A stretch of DNA of 64,000 bases from Allocoprobacillus halotolerans (GTDB lineage Bacteria; Bacillota_I; Bacilli_A; Erysipelotrichales; Coprobacillaceae): positions 973,608 through 1,037,607 of the forward strand of contig NZ_CP101620.1 of assembly GCF_024399475.1 (NCBI RefSeq), read 5' to 3'. The notes beneath the pieces were generated by a model. The model saw only the letters and a program-made list of their open reading frames with translations, made no database searches and was not told the DNA's origin. The position numbers and the translations under genes were made by a program. Numbering within the stretch: the stretch's first letter is position 1; each line of letters opens with the position of its first letter. This document shows positions 26,433-37,539 of this stretch, one piece after another.

Positions 26433-27581
26433 TTAACCTTTCTTTAATTGCGGAACACCTTTACAATATGTTTCCATAACAGAATAGTCATCTTCTAAAA
26501 CAACAATATCAGCATCATAACCAACCACTAAACTACCTTTTTGGTTATCAACATTAAGTAATCTAGCAGGATTTGAAGTACATGATTGAAGTGCGACATC
26601 AAAAGGAACCATTGCTTCTGTAACTAGTTTTTTTAATCCTTCATTCATTTTTAATGTACTACCTGCAAAATTCCCTTCTTTAACTAGATGAGCACTTCCA
26701 TCTGAATAAATTTCTACTTCAAGATTAGCAAATTGAAATTTTTTTCCTACCTCATATCCCTTACACATTAAAGAATCAGTAACCATAATGGCTTTTTCTT
26801 TACTTTTTGAACGGAAAAATACTTGAATAGCTTCAGGTGTAACATGATTACAATCACATATAATCTCACTGTATAATGAATCACATCTTAATGCCCCACC
26901 AACAACACCATTTTCACGATGATTAAATGGACTCATTCCATTAAAAGTATGTGTAACTGATTTTGCACCATTTGCGATTGCAAAAGTTACTTGTTCTAAT
27001 GTTGCCGAACTATGGCCAATTGAAACAACAATGCCATTAGATGCACAATATTTCGTTAATGAAAAATTTTTATCATGTTCTATTGCCATAGTCATGATTT
27101 TTATTAAACCATCAGCTGCATTTTGATATTCTTGAAATTCTTCAATAGTAGGCTGAACAACTGCCTGAATAGGTTGTGCTCCGTGATATTTTTTATCAAT
27201 ATAAGGACCTTCCAAATGAATTCCTAATATATCCGCACCTTGAGAATTCTCTTTTTTTACTTTCGCAATATTCTTTAACGCTTTTATTAATTCATCTTTG
27301 GATGCTGTAACAGTGGTAGGTAAAAATGATGTTACCCCTTCTTTGGCTAAATGTTGTTGCCATTCTTTCAAACCATTTTCTTGACCACTATTTGTATCAA
27401 AGCCATATGCTCCATGTGTATGAATATCAATAAATCCAGGAACTATTCTTTTGTTTCCATAGTCTTTATCTACATGACTATCATCATATTGTAAAATATT
27501 AACAATTTTATCTTTTTCAATTTCAATAATAGCGGGCACAAATCGATCCGCTATATATACTTTCTTACTTTTGATAAGCAT
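26433..27581 (-). CDS. nagA: N-acetylglucosamine-6-phosphate deacetylase
   Basis: 382 residues, amidohydrolase fold. Motifs: GFIDIHTHG (H54, H56), IHLEGPY (metal ligand E124), IGHSSAT (H190), VTHTFNGMSPF (H211) and MVTDSL (catalytic D269). It converts GlcNAc-6-P to GlcN-6-P plus acetate. A nagB (deaminase) gene is not in the window. It sits in the PTS operon behind the MupG-like gene, so GlcNAc-6-P is probably one product of this pathway. Confidence 0.96.
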   Translation of the reverse strand: MLIKSKKVYIADRFVPAIIEIEKDKIVNILQYDDSHVDKDYGNKRIVPGFIDIHTHGAYGFDTNSGQENGLKEWQQHLAKEGVTSFLPTTVTASKDELIKALKNIAKVKKENSQGADILGIHLEGPYIDKKYHGAQPIQAVVQPTIEEFQEYQNAADGLIKIMTMAIEHDKNFSLTKYCASNGIVVSIGHSSATLEQVTFAIANGAKSVTHTFNGMSPFNHRENGVVGGALRCDSLYSEIICDCNHVTPEAIQVFFRSKSKEKAIMVTDSLMCKGYEVGKKFQFANLEVEIYSDGSAHLVKEGNFAGSTLKMNEGLKKLVTEAMVPFDVALQSCTSNPARLLNVDNQKGSLVVGYDADIVVLEDDYSVMETYCKGVPQLKKG

Positions 27582-27599
27582 ACCATATTCACCTACCTT

Positions 27600-28787
27600 T
27601 TAGTATTCATAATATTCAAGAAATTCAACCAAATCTTCATTATTAATCAACTCTAACATTTGATCTTCATAAGTAGCAAGTTTAGCAATCAAATTTCTTT
27701 TACCATCATTTTTTATTGGAATCTTTACAATTTGAATTTCTCCAGAATAATGTTTATTCACATCATTAACAATCACAACACTTCCTACTGGAAAGTATTC
27801 TCCAACATATTTTCGAGGAGGAATATCTCTATTTTTATTAATTAATCTACCACTTCTTGAACGCCATATCCATTCTGATGAATCACCATTATCTAGCTGT
27901 GGTACTAAATCTAATAGATTCTCTCTTTCAATTTCTGTAATGTCATCTTCAAGAATAACTTTCAATCTTTTGCAAGGTCCAAATTTTGGTAGTATTGGTC
28001 CATATGCCTTAATTTGGGCATAGACAGGTGAATCTTCAAATTCTTTAGGTGGTTTAACCACTTCTGCAATAGCTTTTAATTCTGCTTCTGAAGCATATGC
28101 ATTACCAATTAAAATATCGTCTACATCTCCTGTTGCTAAAATAATTCTTGTTTGTAAATCAATTGGTAAATCTCGTAATCTTTCAACAGTAGGAAGTCCA
28201 TCTTCTGCATTCCAAATTCCATGAGTATTTGGGGCATTAGAGCTTACAATTGCAGCAATTTTATATCCATATTTCTTTAATTGCTGATTTTTTGTTAAAA
28301 AATCATTCCATTTTAAACCCGTATAACGTTGTGGATAGGCATTATGTCCTAATAAAATTTTATCTTTTGCTACACCTTTTCCATAAAAATACTCGATTTC
28401 CTGCGCAACTTTAGATGAAGTTGCATTCATTTCAATTTTAATTCCATAAGGATTTTGAATCATTATATAATCATTTTCAGCACCATATGAACCATCTAAA
28501 CGAATAATGTCACATTTTATTTCATTAAACAAAGATATATCATCATAAGATTGATTCATACGTTTTAAAAAATTTGTATTCACGTCCAAAGAAACTTTCA
28601 TTCCAAATTCATGAGCAATCTTATTAAACTCTTTAAAATAATTGATGATTTCTTCATTCGTACCCTCAACAGAAAGCATACTAGAAGATACTCTTGTAAA
28701 TCCGTATCGAGATGCTAACTGCAAGTATTCTTTTATTTTTTCCATCGGACTTAAATCCGGATAAGCTAAAACTCCTAATTCTGTCAT
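27600..28787 (-). CDS. DUF871 / MupG-type 6-phospho-N-acetylmuramidase-like protein
   Basis: 395 residues. An N-terminal TIM-barrel-like domain (1-about 240; LGVLAYPDLSPMEKI, ISLDVN-type and DIIRLDG strands, LGHNAYPQRYTGL) is followed by a cyclophilin-like C-terminal domain (about 275-395). This is DUF871. Its member MupG of Staphylococcus aureus cleaves MurNAc-6-P-beta-1,4-GlcNAc inside the cell. With the PTS, nagA and a deacetylase in the same operon, recycling of a wall disaccharide is likely. No murQ etherase is seen here, which leaves the fate of MurNAc-6-P open. Confidence 0.88.
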   Translation of the reverse strand: MTELGVLAYPDLSPMEKIKEYLQLASRYGFTRVSSSMLSVEGTNEEIINYFKEFNKIAHEFGMKVSLDVNTNFLKRMNQSYDDISLFNEIKCDIIRLDGSYGAENDYIMIQNPYGIKIEMNATSSKVAQEIEYFYGKGVAKDKILLGHNAYPQRYTGLKWNDFLTKNQQLKKYGYKIAAIVSSNAPNTHGIWNAEDGLPTVERLRDLPIDLQTRIILATGDVDDILIGNAYASEAELKAIAEVVKPPKEFEDSPVYAQIKAYGPILPKFGPCKRLKVILEDDITEIERENLLDLVPQLDNGDSSEWIWRSRSGRLINKNRDIPPRKYVGEYFPVGSVVIVNDVNKHYSGEIQIVKIPIKNDGKRNLIAKLATYEDQMLELINNEDLVEFLEYYEY

Positions 28788-28819
28788 TCTGACTTCTCCT
28801 TATTCTATATATTGTAAAA

Positions 28820-30168
28820 TTATGATATTGTTTTAATAATTGATTTGATTTGTATGACTCCATATATTGCTAATATAATATCTGCAATATAGCCTGCAAA
28901 TCTAATCCCATATTCATGGAAAATAATATTAAGCAAAAAAATTGCTGGTATCTCCAAGATGACTTTTCTCAAAATTGCAAACCAAAGTGATTTTTTCCCA
29001 TTCCAACACTTTGAAAAACACCTATTGCCATAAAATCTACAAGCATAAAAGACATCGATGCACTGTATCCACGTAAAAATAAAGTTCCATAAAAAATAAT
29101 TTGTTCTTGATCTATAAATAATCTCGTTAATTGAGCTGAGAAAAACCAGCATAATACTGCAATGATACACATACTTGGAATCATTAATTTAGCAGTAAAA
29201 TAAATTGTTTCTTTAAAACGCTGTTTATTTTTACTCGTATATGAATAACTAATAAGTGGCATAATTCCCTGAGTTCCACCTGTTGCTATTTGCAACGGTA
29301 TCATATATATTTTCTGTACAATTCCCACAGCTGCTATGGCTGATGCATCATATCCAGAAACAAAATTATTCATGACTGTCACAGTCGTAACATTTAAAAG
29401 GTTTTGAATAGATGCTGGTATTCCAACATTACAAATTTCATAAACAATTTTTTTATTTAAAGATAGAAGATATTTTGGATGTAATCGTATTGATGTTTTA
29501 TCTTTTTTCATGATTAATAAAATTATAAAATACAAACACGAAATACAATTAGAAATCAAAGTTGCTAAAGCTGCTCCAGCCGCTCCCATTTTAAAACCCC
29601 ATGCCATTATGAAAATTGGATCCAAAAAATATTAATCATACACCCAAGCATTGTTCCAACACTTGCATGAGTCACTTGTCCTTCTGCTCTTACCAAATAG
29701 GCTAAAACAACATTTAAAATAGATGGAACAGCCCCAAATATAACATTCCATAAAACATACTGACTGGTTGCATAAAAAGTATCTAAACTAGCTCCAAGTA
29801 ATAATAAAAGTGGTTTTAAAAAACAAAACATAAAACAGATAAAACACTAGCTAAAATAATAGAACCATATATTCCAAAAGAAGCACTCGTTTTAACAATT
29901 TGATAATCTTTTTTCCTAAACCTCTACTCATCAAACTTGAAGCACCGATACCAAACAAATTATTCACAATCTTAAAAGATATTAAAAGAGGAGATGTTAA
30001 TGATACAGCAGCACTTTGGATTTTATTATTAAGTAAACCTACAAAATATGTATCAGCCAAACTATATAACACCATCACCAAAGAACCTAAAATTGTTGGA
30101 ATCATAACTTTAATTGCTGCCTGAGATATATCCATTTCTTCAAAAAGTTCAGAATTTGTATTTCCCAT
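28820..30168 (-). CDS. MATE-family multidrug/sodium antiporter, three homopolymer frameshifts
   Basis: Four overlapping open segments on one strand together give a MATE transporter of about 450 residues with 12 hydrophobic helices. The N-terminus is MGNTNSELFEEM, with LYSLADTYFVGLL and the repeat-2 hallmark GIPASIQNLLNVTTVTVMN. The frame is lost at GGAAAAAAG (about 29910), ATTTTTTGG (about 29629) and GGAAAAAAT (about 28996). In each case one more A or T restores the expected sequence. The gene is therefore probably intact. It lies between PTS IIA and the MupG-like gene; its substrate and link to the sugar operon are unknown. Confidence 0.85.
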
Positions 30169-30180
30169 ATGACTAAACAC

Positions 30181-30538
30181 CTCGTTCTCTTTTTAATTCA
30201 TCAGCAAATAAAAAGATAAACTTTTTATAAATTGAAAATTTTTAACCTTACAACTAAACAATTTACCTAAAGTATCATATGTTTTCTTTCTCATTCTACA
30301 AAATTGAAACATCAAATAAATATAATCATTTCATAAGTTCTCTATTCTAAGATATTTTAAGGGGAAATAGGTTGGGAAAAGCACTCATAATATTTTCCCA
30401 ACACATGCTTTTGCTAATCTCAAAATATTAAGGTCATTTTATAAATATCTCTAAATATGTATAATGATTATTGTTACATAAACACATTATGTTCTTTCAA
30501 AATATATCTTTATATAACTTATGTTATTGTATAAGGTC
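30181..30538. other. intergenic region with a long inverted repeat
   Basis: About 350 AT-rich bases between the MATE gene and PTS IIA, both on the minus strand. It contains the inverted repeat TTGGGAAAA ... TTTTCCCAA (about 30372-30402) separated by about 13 bases. There is no T-run, so an operator or processing hairpin is more likely than a terminator. A new promoter for the downstream half of the operon could lie here. No coding sequence seen. Confidence 0.4.
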
Positions 30539-31020
30539 TTATCCAAGTTCAATTTCTTCTATTAAAGTTTGACCAGCTTGAACCATTTCTCCATAACAAT
30601 TTAATGCTATAGATTTATTAAGAGGTGATGTGAATACAACCATAGTTGTCATATCAATTCCTAAATTTTTCATATACTCACTATCAAATGATACCAATGG
30701 ATCTCCTGCTTTAACTTTCATTCCTTGTTTTATTTTTACTGTAAAGCCTTTACCATTTAATTCTACTGTGTCTAGTCCAATATGCACTAAAACTTCAATA
30801 CCTTTTTTTGTTTTTAATCCCACAGCATGACTTGTTTGCGCAATAAGAATAATTTCCCCATCAACAGGTGATACGACTTCTCCTACTGTTGGTACAACTG
30901 CAAATCCATCACCCATTGCTTTTGAAGCAAATACTTCATCTTTGACTTCTTCAATAGGTATGCATTTTCCAGTAACTGGTGAAACAACTTTTTCACAACT
31001 TTTTTAATAATATTAATCAT
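30539..31020 (-). CDS. PTS glucose-type EIIA component, one frameshift
   Basis: About 160 residues once one A is added to the A6 run at 31000-31005. ATG at 31020 (behind GGAGGAGTGTAG) then reads MINIIKKSCEKVVSPVTGK and continues into the open frame MGDGFAVVPTVGEV. The phospho-His is in LVHIGLDTVE, with the usual second His in QTSHAVGL. As a stand-alone IIA (crr/PtsG-type) it would donate phosphate to the IIBC protein encoded 2 kb upstream in the same operon, which lacks its own IIA. Confidence 0.9.
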
Positions 31021-31038
31021 CTACACTCCTCCTGTCAT

Positions 31039-31815
31039 TTATATAATATCTTTATATCGAATTAACTGAACATTATTTTTATGAATCCATTCTAATACTT
31101 CTGGATTACATGCACCTTCTAAATCATTTAAACGATAAAGATGATAACTAGATAAATCCACCAATTCTCTATCGACATATCCCATATGGCCCACAAGTAA
31201 ATTATATTCATTTTTTAATAAATCATCTGCATGCGTTAGAATATAGCTAGAGAGTGATGAATTCATTTGATTTTCTAAATTCGCCGGTTTTAAATACCAT
31301 GGTATCCTATATTCTGTCACTTGACACCCAAATGTTTTCTTCCAAACATCTGATGCAAAAGGAATATCATATTTTTTACTTAACTGTCTTTGCACTTCTA
31401 ATATGCTTTCGTTAGTAAAGGCATGAGAGTGAATATAATCTGGTTTCTTTCCAACTAATTCTATAAATTTTAATATTTGTGTTTCAAATTCAGCATAAAC
31501 TTCTATTTTGAAAAGTGTGCTTTCATGTTTTTGTAACTCTCTCATTTCCCAACTTGTAAAAAATTCTCCATTTTCTTTGACTAAAGATGGAATTTTTTCT
31601 TTAGGTAATAATGGTTTCCCTGTTGTTATATTTAAATCAATCCCAAAATCAATTTGATCTAAATAAGGTTTAATGTATTCAACACATTCTTTAGTCCATT
31701 CCATATTAGCAAATAATCCTGTGTTACGAATCATACCATTTTTTATTCCATGTATAATTCCTAAACTTACTGCTTTTGATATACCATAATCATCTGCTTG
31801 TACTAATAATTTCAT
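31039..31815 (-). CDS. ChbG/YdjC-family carbohydrate deacetylase
   Basis: 258 residues, starting MKLLVQADDYGISKAVSLGI with the metal-binding Asp pair (DD). HSHAFTN holds the metal His residues, and NLLVGHMGYVD the late His. The family removes an N-acetyl group from phosphorylated chitobiose or related beta-linked GlcNAc sugars before glycosidase attack. It lies 11 bp downstream of the GH1 gene and 18 bp upstream of IIA, so a deacetylate-then-hydrolyse order fits. Confidence 0.9.
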   Translation of the reverse strand: MKLLVQADDYGISKAVSLGIIHGIKNGMIRNTGLFANMEWTKECVEYIKPYLDQIDFGIDLNITTGKPLLPKEKIPSLVKENGEFFTSWEMRELQKHESTLFKIEVYAEFETQILKFIELVGKKPDYIHSHAFTNESILEVQRQLSKKYDIPFASDVWKKTFGCQVTEYRIPWYLKPANLENQMNSSLSSYILTHADDLLKNEYNLLVGHMGYVDRELVDLSSYHLYRLNDLEGACNPEVLEWIHKNNVQLIRYKDII

Positions 31816-31826
31816 ATTTTTCCTTT

Positions 31827-33260
<1,434 letters not shown>

Positions 33261-33265
33261 TCACT

Positions 33266-34702
33266 TTATTTATACATTGATTTCTTTTTTTCAAATTTTA
33301 ATTTCTTTTTCCCAATATTTAATTTATCTTCACCTTGGAAACCAAAGATAATTCCAATAGCAAGTGCAACAACCAAACCAACAAGACAACCAATTGTTCC
33401 TTTTACAATATCTTCTCCAAAACGTAATGGATTTAAGAATGGGAAACCTACCCCAGCAAAAATATAAACTTTAGCCTGTAATAAATAACATACTAATGAT
33501 CCACAAGCATTTGCAATCATAGAATAAATCAATGCTTTACGATCAGCCAAAATAATACCATATAATCCTGGTTCAGATATATTGGCTAATGTCATTGATG
33601 TAAAACAACTCCATCCAACACTTTTCTTTTCTGCTCCTTTTGCACGTAATGCATAAGCCAAGAATAATCCCATATATGTAAATGTACCAACAATCATTGC
33701 TGGATAGACAATCATATCATATCCAATTTCCATTTGAGCAGGAAGTAATGCTGTTAAAACTGGAACATGCATACCAAATAAAACAACAAATGGCCATAAT
33801 GGAGCAACAATAACAGCTGCTAATAATCCAAAATTTGCTGTTAACCATAATAATCCATCAGCAACCCAACCCATGATAATATAACAAGCTGGTCCTAAAA
33901 TACATAAACCAATTGGAAGCATAATAACAATTGTTAATACTGGAACACCTATGATTCTAAGCATATCAGGAATATATTTCTTTAAGAATTTTTCCACATA
34001 TGACATGATCCAAACAATGATAATAATTGGAATAACTGCTTGAACATAGCTAGTTAAATGCATTGGGATACCAAAAACCGTAAATGCTTTTTGAGCTTCG
34101 ACAATACCTAACATATTAGGACTTAACATAATCCCAGAAAATAACAATGCCATCATTGGACTAACTTTAAATTTGACTGCTGAACTATATGCTGCATAAA
34201 ATGGTAAGAAATAATAACCAGCATTTCCAACCATTTCAAACAAAACAATTAAGTCACTATCTTCAGCTAACCATCCTAATTGTTCAGGTCCAAAAAGGAT
34301 TACTAACATTTTAAAAATACCGGCTACTATCATGATAGGTAATGTTGGAATAATACATCCACTTAAAGTACTCATGATATTATTAGCAACTGATTTAATT
34401 GTTAGTTTTTCCTTTTTCCTTTCAGGTTCATCTTCTATGGATTCTGTTTTATTAAAACCACCCATTTTACATAATTCATCATAAACTTTACTTACCTGTT
34501 GCCCAATAACAACCTGAACTTGACCACCAGCATGAACAACTTTAATAACACCTTCTACTTTTTCTAATTTTTCTTTTTCTTCTAAACTTTCATCTTTTAA
34601 TACGAGTCGAAGTCTTGTCATACAGTGAGTAGCATTTGCGATATTCTCCATACCTCCAATATACTCTACAATTTCCCCTAATGATTTTTGAATATCTTTC
34701 AT
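33266..34702 (-). CDS. PTS EIIBC (beta-glucoside / N-acetylated sugar type)
   Basis: 478 residues. IIB (1-about 85) has phosphocysteine C27 in THCMTRLRL. A charged linker leads to IIC with about ten membrane helices and no IIA domain; the separate IIA gene lies in the same operon. An AAGGAGG-type site precedes the ATG. Transcription reaches it through an attenuator at 34760-34832. The substrate is inferred from partners: a beta-linked sugar containing GlcNAc and/or MurNAc. Confidence 0.93.
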   Translation of the reverse strand: MKDIQKSLGEIVEYIGGMENIANATHCMTRLRLVLKDESLEEKEKLEKVEGVIKVVHAGGQVQVVIGQQVSKVYDELCKMGGFNKTESIEDEPERKKEKLTIKSVANNIMSTLSGCIIPTLPIMIVAGIFKMLVILFGPEQLGWLAEDSDLIVLFEMVGNAGYYFLPFYAAYSSAVKFKVSPMMALLFSGIMLSPNMLGIVEAQKAFTVFGIPMHLTSYVQAVIPIIIIVWIMSYVEKFLKKYIPDMLRIIGVPVLTIVIMLPIGLCILGPACYIIMGWVADGLLWLTANFGLLAAVIVAPLWPFVVLFGMHVPVLTALLPAQMEIGYDMIVYPAMIVGTFTYMGLFLAYALRAKGAEKKSVGWSCFTSMTLANISEPGLYGIILADRKALIYSMIANACGSLVCYLLQAKVYIFAGVGFPFLNPLRFGEDIVKGTIGCLVGLVVALAIGIIFGFQGEDKLNIGKKKLKFEKKKSMYK

Positions 34703-34759
34703 TTTTTTCTTTCCTCCTTGTTAATTTTTTACAAAAATGAACGTTCTCCTTCCTTTTTA

Positions 34760-34832
34760 AAATAAAAACCTCCAAAACAGTCTTTAATTTCTGTCTTTTG
34801 GAGGTCATGCCCTGTATTGCAGGTTACAATCC
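34760..34832 (-). promoter_or_regulatory. RAT antiterminator site overlapping a terminator, within the end of the antiterminator gene
   Basis: Minus strand: GGATTGTAACCTGCAATACA followed by GGGCATGACCTCCAAA (34832-34797) matches the LicT/SacT RAT pattern (GGATTGTTACT-loop-AGGCAAAACC). It overlaps ACCTCCAAAAGACAG ... CTGTTTTGGAGGTTTTT, an intrinsic terminator ending near 34760. RAT and terminator are mutually exclusive. The first half of the RAT encodes the last residues of the antiterminator protein itself. Confidence 0.8.
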
Positions 34833-35659
34833 TTTCTTACACATATCCTATTAACGTGTAACATTAAATATAATTTTTCATCTTCAGATAATTGTACTTT
34901 CCATTTTTCTTCAATATGGTGGCATATTTTAGAAACACATATTTCAATTGAAGGGAACTTATCTACTAAATCTTTATACAAAATATAATTTGCACTATTT
35001 ATTGTTTTATTATTTCTAATACGTTGAAATAAATATAATAAATGAGTAGCATAACGTGAATAATCAAAAGAATCTTTATCAATAATAATGCGTTGTGTTT
35101 GCTCAATAATCTCAGTAACTTCATTAAGCATATCTTCATATTCAAGTCCTGTTGCTTTATTGGCTGTATCTTTAACTTTTAATCTTGAATTGATTAAATT
35201 AAGAGCTATTCCTGTTATCTCATCATTAGGCAAATCAATTTCAAACTCTCTCTTTATTTTCTTTAATGCATATTTTCCAATCTTATATTCTAATGGATAC
35301 ATTTGTTGAACTTCATATAATAATGGCATCTTTACAACAATATTTTGTTTTGCTCTTTCTATCGCAAATGCAATATGATCAGCCATCACTAATGTCGCAT
35401 TACTACTTAAATCATAAGGAAGTTCATTTTTAATTATATCCATGAGACTAGCTGTAAATAAGACTACATCAGCAGGTAAATCCTTTAAGATATTTTGTTC
35501 TGAAACTTCAAAATCATAAAAGGTACGCTCTATTTCACTTAAAGATACTTCTCTTGGTAATGATTGAAATCCTAAGCCTTTTCCCATCGCTATTAGTTCT
35601 CTACCTTTTCCATCAACACATACCACAACATTATTATTTAACTTTTTTATAGCTTTCAT
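34805..35659 (-). CDS. licT: BglG/LicT-family transcriptional antiterminator
   Basis: 284 residues. The RNA-binding CAT domain (1-55) starts MKAIKKLNNNVVVCVD, followed by two PTS regulation domains, PRD1 (about 65-170, with HIAFAIERAK) and PRD2 (about 171-280, with RYATHLLYLFQRI and LMLHVNRI), holding the His residues phosphorylated by the PTS. When active it binds RAT hairpins and stops termination ahead of the PTS IIBC gene. GGGGAG is its ribosome site. Its own leader with RATs lies at 37381-37539, beyond an IS, so expression in this strain is uncertain. Confidence 0.93.
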   Translation of the reverse strand: MKAIKKLNNNVVVCVDGKGRELIAMGKGLGFQSLPREVSLSEIERTFYDFEVSEQNILKDLPADVVLFTASLMDIIKNELPYDLSSNATLVMADHIAFAIERAKQNIVVKMPLLYEVQQMYPLEYKIGKYALKKIKREFEIDLPNDEITGIALNLINSRLKVKDTANKATGLEYEDMLNEVTEIIEQTQRIIIDKDSFDYSRYATHLLYLFQRIRNNKTINSANYILYKDLVDKFPSIEICVSKICHHIEEKWKVQLSEDEKLYLMLHVNRICVRKDCNLQYRA

Positions 35660-35682
35660 ATCATCTCCCCTTCAACTTCAAA

Positions 35683-37375
35683 GGTAGTGTCAAAAATAGT
35701 TAGTTTATTTTTTGAAATAAATTAACCTAAAACCTCATTCTACCTTGGTTTTTTTATATTTTGATTATCTTCCCCTCTTTAATCTTGAAGATAATCTATA
35801 AACTTGACCATTTTTCTCTATACAAAAAAGGTAATAGTTCCTATAATTGTAAGTGACCAAACCACAATAAAAGGAGGGCTATTACCATGGTCAAGATTAT
35901 ATCATTAATTATTAAATTTTTAAATATCATTCGTAAATTTTTATTTAAATTAGAATGCTTTCTTTTGAAATTCCTTCCTAATGATTCCAATCCTTCTTCA
36001 ACCTCTGAGGTTTATAGAAGATTTAAGGTTCATCCTTTGCCTGTCATTGAGCCTGAACATCTTCCCGTATCTTTCAATCAGGCTAAGGCTGATTATGAAG
36101 TTAGGCACAACAAACCTTTAAAGCCTGTCTTTAGACACGCTGATAAAATCTATCCTCCAAAGGGAACCGTTTGCCCTCATTGCGGTGCCACTCATGAATA
36201 TCTTTCCTACAACAACGGTGATAAAAGAACACAGATCAGATGCAAGGTCTGTGAAAAGACTTTCTCTACCCAAAAGACTTATTCTCAGCAGGTTGTAAGA
36301 AAATGTCCTCATTGTGGCTGCAAGCTTTCTCATATAAAATCTCGAAATGATTTTGATATTTACAAGTGTACGAATCCAAAGTGCTCTCACTATAAAAACG
36401 AACTCAAGAAGCTTTCCAAGGCAGACAAGGCAAAATACAGGCAAAATCCTTCTGCTTTCTCGCTTCATTATATCACTCGTGTCTTCAACGCTTCCTTGGA
36501 TAGGCTTGAAAAGATTCAGCTTAAAATCGTTCCTTCAAAAGTCGATTTGTCAAGAATCCGCAATTCAAGACATGTCCTTGGTCTTGTTTTGACCTATTAC
36601 GTGAATTATGGCCTTTCACTCAGAAAAACAGCATTGATTCTATGGGAAGTTCATGACATAAAGATTTCTCATCAGACAATAGCCAATTATGCTCAGGCTG
36701 CCAGCCATCTTCTTTTTCCATGGATGGATAATTTCAAGCATGACCTTAACGATTACCAATGTGGCGATGAAACTTATGTCAAGGTTCTAGGCAAGAAAGC
36801 CTATGTTTTCTTCATGTGCGATGTCAAGAAGAAGATCATCACTTCCTATAGAATATACATGAAGCGTGATACATTCAGTGCCATTGATGCCTTCTATTCC
36901 GTATTAAGAAAATTCAGTGAGATACCTGAAAATCTTGAGTTTGTGGTTGATGGCAATCCCATATACAAGGCTGCACAGCAGTATTTTCAGCTCAAACGTA
37001 TCTTTTTCAAGGTAACGCAGGTGATTGGGCTTACGAATGATGATCCTGTTTCCATGGAACATCGTCCTGCCAAACAAATCATCGAAAGGCTCAATAGAAC
37101 ATTCAAATATTCATACGCTGTCAAAAATGGCTTCAATTCACTTGAAGGTGCCAATGATTTCATGTGCCTGTTTACGACATATTTCAACTTTCTAAGAAAT
37201 CATACAAGTCTAGGATACAGACCTCCAGTTAAACTGGATTGTCTTAAAAAGACGCATAATATGCCAAGTAAATGGAACATACTGTTGGATGAAGCATTGA
37301 ATTACTTCATAGAATCAACCATGGAATTCTAGTTATGAAAAAATTTTATTTTTTCATAACTTATTTGACACTACC
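35683..37375 (+). mobile_element. IS element with zinc-ribbon DDE transposase, copy 1
   Basis: 1693 bp bounded by the inverted repeat GGTAGTGTCAAA / TTTGACACTACC and flanked by a perfect 8-bp target duplication ACTTCAAA (35675-35682 and 37376-37383). Removing the element plus one duplicate restores an uninterrupted leader-terminator to ribosome-site sequence before the antiterminator gene. IRs beginning GG and 8-bp duplications resemble IS6-type elements. Confidence 0.93.
35887..37332 (+). CDS. DDE transposase with N-terminal zinc ribbons (IS6-like)
   Basis: 481 residues. Two zinc-ribbon motifs (CPHCGATHEY ... CKVCEKTF and CPHCGCKL ... CTNPKCSHY) are followed by an HTH region and an RNase H-like catalytic core. 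Asp is in YQCGDETYVKVLG, Asp in VVDGNPIY, Glu in IIERLNRTFK. The DETYVKV motif is like IS6/IS26 transposases, but the protein is twice as long, so family placement is tentative. The frame is intact. Confidence 0.85.
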   Translation: MVKIISLIIKFLNIIRKFLFKLECFLLKFLPNDSNPSSTSEVYRRFKVHPLPVIEPEHLPVSFNQAKADYEVRHNKPLKPVFRHADKIYPPKGTVCPHCGATHEYLSYNNGDKRTQIRCKVCEKTFSTQKTYSQQVVRKCPHCGCKLSHIKSRNDFDIYKCTNPKCSHYKNELKKLSKADKAKYRQNPSAFSLHYITRVFNASLDRLEKIQLKIVPSKVDLSRIRNSRHVLGLVLTYYVNYGLSLRKTALILWEVHDIKISHQTIANYAQAASHLLFPWMDNFKHDLNDYQCGDETYVKVLGKKAYVFFMCDVKKKIITSYRIYMKRDTFSAIDAFYSVLRKFSEIPENLEFVVDGNPIYKAAQQYFQLKRIFFKVTQVIGLTNDDPVSMEHRPAKQIIERLNRTFKYSYAVKNGFNSLEGANDFMCLFTTYFNFLRNHTSLGYRPPVKLDCLKKTHNMPSKWNILLDEALNYFIESTMEF

Positions 37376-37380
37376 ACTTC

Positions 37381-37497
37381 AAAAAATCCTCAAGGCAACT
37401 ATTTTAGGTATTAGTCATGCCTCGAGGAGTAACAATCTAAAAATTATATTTAATTTATATTATGCATCTCAGTAATGCCTACTTAAAGTAACAATCT
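37381..37497 (-). promoter_or_regulatory. leader of the antiterminator operon with two RAT-like sites and a terminator
   Basis: Minus strand, in order: AGATTGTTACTTTAAGTAGG then CATTACTGAGATGC (RAT-like site 1, 37497-37464), AGATTGTTACTCCTCGAGGC then ATGACTAATACCTAAA (site 2, 37438-37403), and an overlapping terminator CCTCGAGGCA ... TTGCCTTGAGGATTTTTT ending at 37381. Sites share ATTGTTACT and fit LicT-type RATs. The terminator would stop transcripts unless antiterminator protein is active. The IS inserted right after the T-run. Confidence 0.82.
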
Positions 37498-37510
37498 TCT
37501 ATGCACTTTT

Positions 37511-37539
37511 ATTATAATTCTAAAAAATAGACGTGTCAA
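37511..37539 (-). promoter_or_regulatory. consensus promoter of the antiterminator/PTS operon
   Basis: TTGACA (37534-37539) and TATAAT (37511-37516) with a 17-base spacer on the minus strand, a perfect sigma-A promoter leading into the RAT leader. Confidence 0.85.
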
